64,000 nucleotides of DNA from Pseudomonas berkeleyensis (GTDB taxonomy: Bacteria > Pseudomonadota > Gammaproteobacteria > Pseudomonadales > Pseudomonadaceae): the NCBI RefSeq assembly GCF_014109765.1, contig NZ_CP059139.1:4728501-4792500 (forward strand), given 5' to 3'. Made by a program: the position numbers and the translations under genes. Below, in pieces: positions 55,653 through 64,000 of the stretch. The notes below the pieces were generated by a model. That model saw only the letters and a program-made list of their open reading frames with translations. It was not told the DNA's origin and ran no database searches. How positions within the stretch are numbered: position 1 is the stretch's first letter; every line of letters starts with the position of its first letter.

Positions 55653-56846
55653 TTACTCGACGATCTTGGCAACCACGCCAGCACCAACGGTACGACCACC
55701 TTCGCGAATTGCGAAGCGCAGGCCGTCTTCCATGGCGATCGGCTTGATCAGGGTGACAACCATTTTGATGTTGTCGCCCGGCATTACCATCTCAACGCCT
55801 TCCGGCAGTTCGCACGAACCGGTCACGTCAGTGGTACGGAAGTAGAACTGAGGACGGTAGCCTTTGAAGAACGGGGTGTGACGACCACCTTCTTCTTTGG
55901 ACAGAACGTACACTTCAGCTTCGAACTTGGTGTGCGGCTTGATGGTGCCCGGCTTGGCCAGAACCTGACCACGCTCGACTTCATCACGCTTGGTGCCGCG
56001 CAGCAGCACGCCGCAGTTCTCACCAGCACGACCTTCGTCCAGCAGCTTGCGGAACATCTCAACGCCGGTGCAGGTGGTTTTGGTGGTCGGACGCAGACCA
56101 ACGATTTCGATTTCTTCCTGGATCCTGACGATACCGCGCTCTACACGACCGGTAACTACAGTACCGCGACCGGAGATCGAGAACACGTCTTCGATCGGCA
56201 TCAGGAACGGACGGTCGATAGCACGAACCGGCTCAGGAATGTAGCTGTCCAGAGTCTCAACCAGCTTCTTGACGGCAGTGGTGCCCAGCTCGTTGTCGTC
56301 TTCACCGTTCAGAGCCATCAGCGCGGAGCCGATGATGATCGGAGTGTCGTCACCCGGGAAATCGTAGGTGCTCAGCAGGTCGCGAACTTCCATCTCGACC
56401 AGCTCCAGCAGCTCAGCGTCGTCAACCATGTCAGCCTTGTTCAGGAAGACAACGATGTACGGAACGCCTACCTGACGGGACAGCAGGATGTGCTCACGGG
56501 TTTGCGGCATCGGGCCGTCGGCAGCCGAGCAGACCAGGATCGCGCCGTCCATCTGGGCAGCACCGGTGATCATGTTCTTCACGTAGTCGGCGTGACCCGG
56601 GCAGTCAACGTGCGCGTAGTGACGAATATTGGAATCGTACTCTACGTGTGCAGTGTTGATGGTGATACCACGAGCCTTCTCTTCCGGAGCGCTATCGATC
56701 TTGTCGAAGTCGACCTTGGCCGAACCGAAAACTTCGGAGCAGACGCGGGTCAGAGCAGCGGTCAGAGTGGTTTTACCGTGGTCAACGTGACCGATGGTGC
56801 CTACGTTGACGTGCGGTTTGTTACGTTCGAATTTCTCTTTAGCCAT
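55653..56846 (-). CDS. tufB: Elongation factor Tu, copy B
   Basis: Second EF-Tu gene, encoding the same 397 residues as copy A at 39104. Differences I can see are synonymous: positions 56628 and 56709 (equivalent to 40079 and 40160) and two bases near the start. This copy starts with ATG. It follows tRNA-Tyr, -Gly and -Thr, the classical tRNA-tufB arrangement. Confidence 0.98.
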   Translation of the reverse strand: MAKEKFERNKPHVNVGTIGHVDHGKTTLTAALTRVCSEVFGSAKVDFDKIDSAPEEKARGITINTAHVEYDSNIRHYAHVDCPGHADYVKNMITGAAQMDGAILVCSAADGPMPQTREHILLSRQVGVPYIVVFLNKADMVDDAELLELVEMEVRDLLSTYDFPGDDTPIIIGSALMALNGEDDNELGTTAVKKLVETLDSYIPEPVRAIDRPFLMPIEDVFSISGRGTVVTGRVERGIVRIQEEIEIVGLRPTTKTTCTGVEMFRKLLDEGRAGENCGVLLRGTKRDEVERGQVLAKPGTIKPHTKFEAEVYVLSKEEGGRHTPFFKGYRPQFYFRTTDVTGSCELPEGVEMVMPGDNIKMVVTLIKPIAMEDGLRFAIREGGRTVGAGVVAKIVE

Positions 56847-56930
56847 CTTGACCGTCTCCTAACGAAGAATTGAGCAAGCCATGCCGCCATTAAAACAAAG
56901 GCAGATACTTTCATATCTGCCTTCATTAGA

Positions 56931-57006
56931 TGGAGCTCATGAGCGGATTTGAACCGCTGACCTCACCCTTACCAAGGGTGTGCTCTACCAACTGAGCTAC
57001 ATGAGC
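56931..57006 (-). tRNA. trnT: tRNA-Thr (GGT)
   Basis: 76-base cloverleaf with anticodon GGT (CTTGGTAAG), T-loop GGTTCAAATCC and encoded CCA. It lies 84 bases before tufB. Confidence 0.98.
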
Positions 57007-57032
57007 CAAACTCTTTTGCACAAACAACAAAC

Positions 57033-57106
<74 letters not shown>

Positions 57107-57130
57107 GGAGCTTGCAGCTCACGCCGAATC

Positions 57131-57215
<85 letters not shown>

Positions 57216-57228
57216 AAAGTGAGGCGGC

Positions 57229-57257
57229 ATTTTCTAGATCTGCCACCCTGCTGTCAA
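57229..57257 (-). promoter_or_regulatory. Promoter of the tRNA-tufB operon
   Basis: On the minus strand a consensus TTGACA (complement 57252-57257), 17 bases, and GAAAAT (complement 57229-57234), followed by the GC-rich discriminator GCCGCC. An alternative -10, TAGAAA, would leave a 15-base spacer. Confidence 0.7.
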
Positions 57258-57360
57258 GCATTTTCTCATTTAAAATCGTGAGGTTAGCTACTTTGACAAC
57301 ATCTTTGCAGGGAACAAACTTTGACCACCCTGCGAAGCGGGCGCCATTCTATGCAAACTA

Positions 57361-58044
57361 CTAAGGCAATGCAACGCCTTCACAAGGCATTAATTGATGC
57401 TGCAGCCCGGCGAAATCACCCGCCAGTTTTCCGAGCAGATATTCATCAGCCAATCGCCTGCTTTCCGGCGACACACGTACCCAGAAACTGCGATGTGCGC
57501 GTGACAGCTCACGCATCTGCGGCTCATAACCGACCTCTCGCAGACGTTGCATGACACTCCCTGCCGAATCGCTCCGCGGGAAAATACCAAGCGAAATACC
57601 GTTGGCCAGCTCTCCCTGAGTAATGATGTAGCTGTCGATACGTCGAGCTTGCAACTCACGCAACTGCCGCAACGAGGCTTGCCGGGATGCGAGCGGCGGA
57701 AGATAAACCCAGTACTCGACTCCCGCCGCCGCATCAATACTGCGCACATCGGCCCGTATATCCAGGCTCAGCAGGCGCTGCTCTACTACCTCTGCCTGCG
57801 TCTGCCCATCGAAGCTCCCAAGGAAAAGACACACAGCAGCCTCAGGAGCAGAACTCTCGACAGGAACGGACGAGGGCGCACGCACACGCGGCGACTCAGC
57901 CTCGCTCAACAAACGGATATCCTTTCGCGCAGCCTGGTAAGCGGTCGCCGGCTCGACCTCCTTGGCACGCAGAGGAGCTTGCTGCTGATGCCATACGTAA
58001 TAAAAGGCATTCAGCAATATGAGCAGTAGCAGGATCCAACGCAT
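57361..58044 (-). CDS. Hypothetical membrane-anchored protein downstream of coaX
   Basis: A 227-residue protein with an N-terminal signal anchor (MRWILLLLILLNAFYYVWH) and a soluble part that is probably periplasmic. The middle (about 70-150: VCLFLGSFDGQTQAEVVEQR, then VEYWVYLPPLASRQASLRQL) resembles a SPOR-type repeat, which binds septal peptidoglycan, and a second similar stretch follows (GISLGIFPRSDSAGSVMQRL). I start at the ATG with AGGGTGAGG upstream; a GTG two codons earlier is possible. It follows the coaX stop closely, so birA-coaX-this gene form one operon. Confidence 0.8.
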   Translation of the reverse strand: MRWILLLLILLNAFYYVWHQQQAPLRAKEVEPATAYQAARKDIRLLSEAESPRVRAPSSVPVESSAPEAAVCLFLGSFDGQTQAEVVEQRLLSLDIRADVRSIDAAAGVEYWVYLPPLASRQASLRQLRELQARRIDSYIITQGELANGISLGIFPRSDSAGSVMQRLREVGYEPQMRELSRAHRSFWVRVSPESRRLADEYLLGKLAGDFAGLQHQLMPCEGVALP

Positions 58045-58051
58045 GCTCACC

Positions 58052-58801
58052 TCACCCTAACGGACAGGCAATTGCCAGCCCAACAAAGACCAGATCCGGA
58101 ACGACCTGAGCACCAGGAGCAACATCCCGTACCAGATCGGCATCGCCCCCAGTCAAGAACACCTCGAATCCATCAGCAAAGCGTGCGCGCGCCTGAAGCA
58201 GCTGCTGCTCGACGAAGCCTCTGAGCATCAATACGCAGCCACGCTCTACAGCCTCCGCAGTGGAGCGCCCTGGCTCAAGCTCCTGCAGAGCAGCCAACGC
58301 AACCTGGCGGTCGTAGCGAATACGCCGAGTATGCGTACTCAACTGGTCGCGCATCAGCGGAAGCCCCGGGCAAATAAAGCCACCAAGATGAGCACCATCA
58401 GCGGAAACGAAGTCAGCTGTCACTGCCGTTCCCAGATCCACCACCAAGCAAGCCCGCTGCCCCAGATGATAAGCACCCAGCACCGCCAGCCAACGATCCA
58501 AACCCAGGCGCTGAAAGTCATCGTAACCATTACGAACCGCACCGACCTGACTGGCCGACTGAGCAGAGACCGCCTCCACCCCCAAAGACCCGCGCAAACG
58601 ATCTATCAGTTGCTCGGTTTCCACATCGCTACGCACGCTTACCAATCGACAGTGAGTAATCGACAGCGCAGGAGAAGCGGCAAGCGCCTCGAACAGGCGA
58701 GAGTCGGAGTCGACGACGCCCGATAGCGCACGCTCACGACCATCGCTGGAAATAACGCGCCACTTGATAAAGCTATTCCCGCAATCGAGCTCAAGAATCA
58801 T
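58052..58801 (-). CDS. coaX: Type III pantothenate kinase CoaX
   Basis: A 249-residue kinase for the first step of coenzyme A synthesis. The P-loop-like [10 protein letters not shown] is at 6-15, the potassium/ATP region [12 protein letters not shown] and [14 protein letters not shown] follow, then [15 protein letters not shown]. The ATG lies inside the end of birA (11-base overlap). Type III enzymes are the pseudomonad kind and are not feedback-inhibited by CoA. Confidence 0.96.
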   Translation of the reverse strand: MILELDCGNSFIKWRVISSDGRERALSGVVDSDSRLFEALAASPALSITHCRLVSVRSDVETEQLIDRLRGSLGVEAVSAQSASQVGAVRNGYDDFQRLGLDRWLAVLGAYHLGQRACLVVDLGTAVTADFVSADGAHLGGFICPGLPLMRDQLSTHTRRIRYDRQVALAALQELEPGRSTAEAVERGCVLMLRGFVEQQLLQARARFADGFEVFLTGGDADLVRDVAPGAQVVPDLVFVGLAIACPLG

Positions 58802-59756
58802 TGCGCAACCTCAAGCTCAACTCACCACCACTGAAAGAGCGCTCACAACCATCGACCTCAAGGCGAATAGCCCCTCGCTGATCCACACCAAGTACGACAC
58901 CCAAGGTCGCGCCCTGCCCCGCCGTCAATGCAACGGGTTTTCCACGCCAAACGTGCAGCGCTTCCCACTCTTCGCGCACCCCTGCAAAGCCATCCCGCCA
59001 ATGAGTGGCGAAATAGGTACGCAGTTGACGCAATAGCTCGCCAGCCAACTGATTACGATCCATAGGCTTACCCAAGCACTGGCGTACAGACGTCCATGGC
59101 TGATCGATCACAGCCGAGGCATCGACCAGCATGTTCACATTGATACCCACGCCGACCACGACATGGCAGACATCCGCCGGATCACCAGCGAGCTCCAGCA
59201 AGATTCCGGATATCTTGTGACCATCGACCAGAACGTCATTCGGCCACTTCAAACCCGCCGCCGAGAGACCACAAGCCTGTAACGCACGAGCTACAGCCAA
59301 ACCGACAGTAAGGCTTAGCGCCTCGACCTGGCTCATGCCGCCATCGACACGCACTACGACACTGCAATAAAGGTTCTCTGCAAATGGACTCGACCATGCG
59401 CGTCCCCGCCGCCCCCGCCCTGCCGTTTGACGCTCGGCGAGCAGAACAAAAGGCGCACGAACGCCAGCATCGAGACGTCGAAATATCTCAGCATTGGTAG
59501 AGTCGAGACTTGATTCGACAAATACAGGCCAATCCACCAGACCCGAGTTAAGCCGAATCTGCTCGGCATCCAGCAGCGTCATAGGCGCCGCAAGCCGATA
59601 GCCACGCCCTGGAACCTTGAACACCTCGATCCCGAGCTCGCTCTCCAGACCTTGTAGCTGCTTCCAGACGGCACTACGACTAACTCCCAGCACAGCCCCA
59701 AGGGCTTCGCCAGAATGGAATCGACCGTCCTGCAGAAGTTTCAACAATGCCAGCAT
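58791..59756 (-). CDS. birA: Biotin protein ligase / repressor BirA
   Basis: A 321-residue bifunctional protein. The N-terminal winged helix (about 1-62: [20 protein letters not shown]) binds the biotin operator; the catalytic domain has the biotinyl-AMP loop [19 protein letters not shown] and [17 protein letters not shown]; a C-terminal SH3-like domain follows. It attaches biotin to acetyl-CoA carboxylase. First gene of the operon with coaX. Confidence 0.96.
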   Translation of the reverse strand: MLALLKLLQDGRFHSGEALGAVLGVSRSAVWKQLQGLESELGIEVFKVPGRGYRLAAPMTLLDAEQIRLNSGLVDWPVFVESSLDSTNAEIFRRLDAGVRAPFVLLAERQTAGRGRRGRAWSSPFAENLYCSVVVRVDGGMSQVEALSLTVGLAVARALQACGLSAAGLKWPNDVLVDGHKISGILLELAGDPADVCHVVVGVGINVNMLVDASAVIDQPWTSVRQCLGKPMDRNQLAGELLRQLRTYFATHWRDGFAGVREEWEALHVWRGKPVALTAGQGATLGVVLGVDQRGAIRLEVDGCERSFSGGELSLRLRNDS

Positions 59757-59909
59757 GCCAGGCCCCGCTTAGAACAAGGCTGGCATGATAACGACGAGCC
59801 CACTACTTGCATAGAAAACACAAGTTTCGGATTAGTCATTCACTCAGGCGCTCCTCGGCCACCCCATCGCAGGCGAATACCGCGGCGACTAACCCTGTTC
59901 TGAAAAACA

Positions 59910-59937
59910 CAAAAGGCCACCGTCAGGTGGCCTTTTC
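59910..59937. terminator. Hairpin between birA and the rRNA operon
   Basis: AAAAGGCCACC-GTCA-GGTGGCCTTTT (59911-59936) is a perfect stem with T tracts both ways. The gap 59757-60213 holds this hairpin, one dispersed repeat and two rRNA terminator modules; I see no gene there. Confidence 0.9.
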
Positions 59938-59953
59938 GTTACGGTACGGTCCC

Positions 59954-59974
59954 GTAGGGTGCGCCACGCGCACC
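59954..59974. repeat. GTAGGGTGCGCC-type repeat, single copy
   Basis: TAGGGTGCGCCACGCGCACC (59955-59974) is a member of the dispersed family, here between the birA-side hairpin and the rRNA terminators. Confidence 0.75.
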
Positions 59975-60024
59975 GACCTGTCGGCGTCCTTGGCGGTGCA
60001 CGCAGCACACGCCCCACGCACTCG

Positions 60025-60101
60025 TTGTTTTCTTTGCCGCAAAGAAGAAACCCCAGACCGCTAGGCGATCTGGGGTTTCGTATGGGAGTTTGAGGATGAT
60101 C
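60025..60101 (-). repeat. Terminator/5S-end module A (decayed)
   Basis: Runs TTGTTTTCTTTGCCGCAAAG, hairpin with AAACCCCAGA/TCTGGGGTTT (60048-60078), then CGTATGGGAGTTTGAGGATG. It parallels module B base for base in layout; its 5S-like end is changed and followed by a GC-rich insert (60102-60125). Confidence 0.65.
60047..60079 (-). terminator. Second rRNA-operon terminator
   Basis: On the minus strand AAACCCCAGA and TCTGGGGTTT stem, then TCTTCTTTG. It backs up the proximal terminator at 60171-60205. Confidence 0.85.
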
Positions 60102-60150
60102 CGGCCGGCGCTCCGGCGGCCGGCACTCCGGGACTCTCACCGCCACATCA

Positions 60151-60228
60151 TTGTTTTCTTGACGCAAAAGTGAACGCCCTGATCAGTTACCTGATCAGGG
60201 CGTTCGTATAGGAGCTTGACGATGACCT
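60151..60228 (-). repeat. Terminator/5S-end module B (functional)
   Basis: Runs TTGTTTTCTTGACGCAAAAG, hairpin with CGCCCTGATCAG, then CGTATAGGAGCTTGACGATG, the last part being the 3' end of the 5S gene. The same order is seen in module A, about 126 bases away. Confidence 0.65.
60171..60205 (-). terminator. Proximal terminator of the rRNA operon
   Basis: AACGCCCTGATCAG-TTAC-CTGATCAGGGCGTT (60173-60204), a perfect 14-bp stem nine bases after 5S, with ACTTTTG downstream on the minus strand. Confidence 0.93.
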
Positions 60229-60331
60229 ACTCTCACATGGTGAAGCACCACACTACCATCGGCGATGCGTCGTTTCACTACTGAGTTCGGGATGGGATCA
60301 GGTGGTTCCAACGCTCTATGGTCGTCAAGCA
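60214..60331 (-). rRNA. rrf: 5S ribosomal RNA
   Basis: About 118 bases; read on the minus strand it begins TGCTTGACGACCATAGAGCG and ends at GTCATCGTCAAGC, whose ends are complementary. Contains the conserved ACCTGATCCCATCCCGAACT. Confidence 0.97.
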
Positions 60332-60474
60332 ATTTGTTGCTGTCTCGGGGTTAGCCGCTACAGCGAATTGGGTATGTGATTCGTAATTTGTAGTTCTTGC
60401 AAACTTTCGGCTTTCTGTCGACTTCACCATCGACACCCTCTGCTTTGAGGGCAGATTGTTTGGGTGTTATATGG

Positions 60475-63365
<2,891 letters not shown>

Positions 63366-63531
63366 ATATAACCCCAAGCAATCTGGTTACTGTCTCAATC
63401 GTGAAGACGACATTCGCCGAAAATTTGCGTCTTGAGAACTACAAATTTTACCTTGACCAGATCAATTGCCAGTGAAAGCAATTAATCAGTCACTTCTATC
63501 ACATACCCAAATTTTTAAAGAACGATGTTTC

Positions 63532-63546
63532 GACTGGTCAAAAGAC
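63532..63546 (-). promoter_or_regulatory. boxA antitermination site of the 16S-23S spacer
   Basis: On the minus strand CGTTCTTTAAAAA matches the boxA element (TGCTCTTTAA type) that recruits NusB/S10 for rRNA antitermination. The spacer 63366-63618 shows nothing else recognisable apart from leader/processing-stem sequence. Confidence 0.7.
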
Positions 63547-63618
63547 CAGAAATCAACACTCTTCTGCCTCAGCAGGAATGCTCATTTCTGAACTCTTTCA
63601 CTACGATCAAACTGTAAG

Positions 63619-63694
63619 TGGTGGAGCCAAGCGGGATCGAACCGCTGACCTCCTGCGTGCAAGGCAGGCGCTCTCCCAGCTGAGCTATGGCCCC
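63619..63694 (-). tRNA. trnA: tRNA-Ala (TGC)
   Basis: 76-base cloverleaf: acceptor GGGGCCA, anticodon TGC (CTTGCACG), T-loop GGTTCGATCC, encoded CCA. In the 16S-23S spacer as usual. Confidence 0.98.
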
Positions 63695-63714
63695 GTAAGC
63701 ATCTGCACCTGAAT

Positions 63715-63791
<77 letters not shown>

Positions 63792-63876
63792 ATAACAGGG
63801 TCGCGTTACAGCATCGTCTTCTACAATGAATCAAGCAATTCGTGTGGGAGCTTATGAGAAAGCTGAAGTCTTCGAT

Positions 63877-64000
<124 letters not shown>

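Overview
The window is a piece of a high-GC gammaproteobacterial chromosome that I assign to Pseudomonas in the broad sense. Reasons: the gene order of almost every block matches what I recall of P. aeruginosa PAO1 (ribD-nrdR ... zinc ABC locus-oprG, then ssb-MFS-uvrA-ferritin-catalase, then rplQ back to tufB, coaX, birA and an rRNA operon), together with REP-type extragenic repeats and the rRNA/tRNA sequences. The species is inference; the katG gene next to the ferritin gene and the DUF3450/TtpC-type Ton cluster differ from PAO1 and suggest another lineage such as the P. mendocina/oleovorans group.

Layout. 1-3978: riboflavin and ribonucleotide-reductase control (ribD, nrdR, minus strand), then a plus-strand set of lipoprotein, SAM methyltransferase and a CnoX-type thioredoxin/TPR protein. 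3979-8250: a repeat-rich spacer, a small divergent hypothetical gene, and a zinc-responsive ABC locus (His-rich ZrgA/DUF2796, ATPase, FtsX-like permease, DUF3299 protein) preceded by a good Zur-box candidate. 8254-13122: a tight six-gene minus-strand Ton energy-transduction operon (DUF3450, TtpC, ExbB, ExbD, TonB, TPR) with a candidate Fur box. 13308-17078: oprG/ompW, two sugar-nucleotide-type SDR genes, an HxlR regulator divergent from a beta-class GST. 17139-24884: ssb, yajR-type MFS, uvrA, non-haem ferritin ftnA, katG.

25133-55600 (all minus strand) is the large translation/transcription cluster: alpha operon (rpsM-rpsK-rpsD-rpoA-rplQ), spc operon (rplN ... secY-rpmJ), S10 operon (rpsJ-rpsQ), str operon (rpsL-rpsG-fusA-tufA), rpoBC, rplKAJL, and tufB-tRNA-Trp-secE-nusG. 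55653-60213 continues with tufB, tRNA-Thr/Gly/Tyr, a hypothetical gene, coaX and birA. 60214-64000 is an rRNA operon read on the minus strand: 5S, 23S, tRNA-Ala, tRNA-Ile and the 3' end of 16S, which runs off the window.

Most of the window is conserved housekeeping DNA. I found no CRISPR array, prophage, transposase or defence system. The least ordinary signals are: an 81-bp imperfect palindrome, flanked by terminator-like hairpins and followed by a good sigma-70 promoter, sitting between rpsN and rpsH inside the spc operon; a tandem, partly decayed duplication of the 5S-end/terminator module behind the rRNA operon; a dispersed GTAGGGTGCGCC-type palindromic repeat; the zinc and Ton operons with their putative operators; the ferritin that lacks the haem-ligand methionine; and two nearly identical tuf genes with different start codons.
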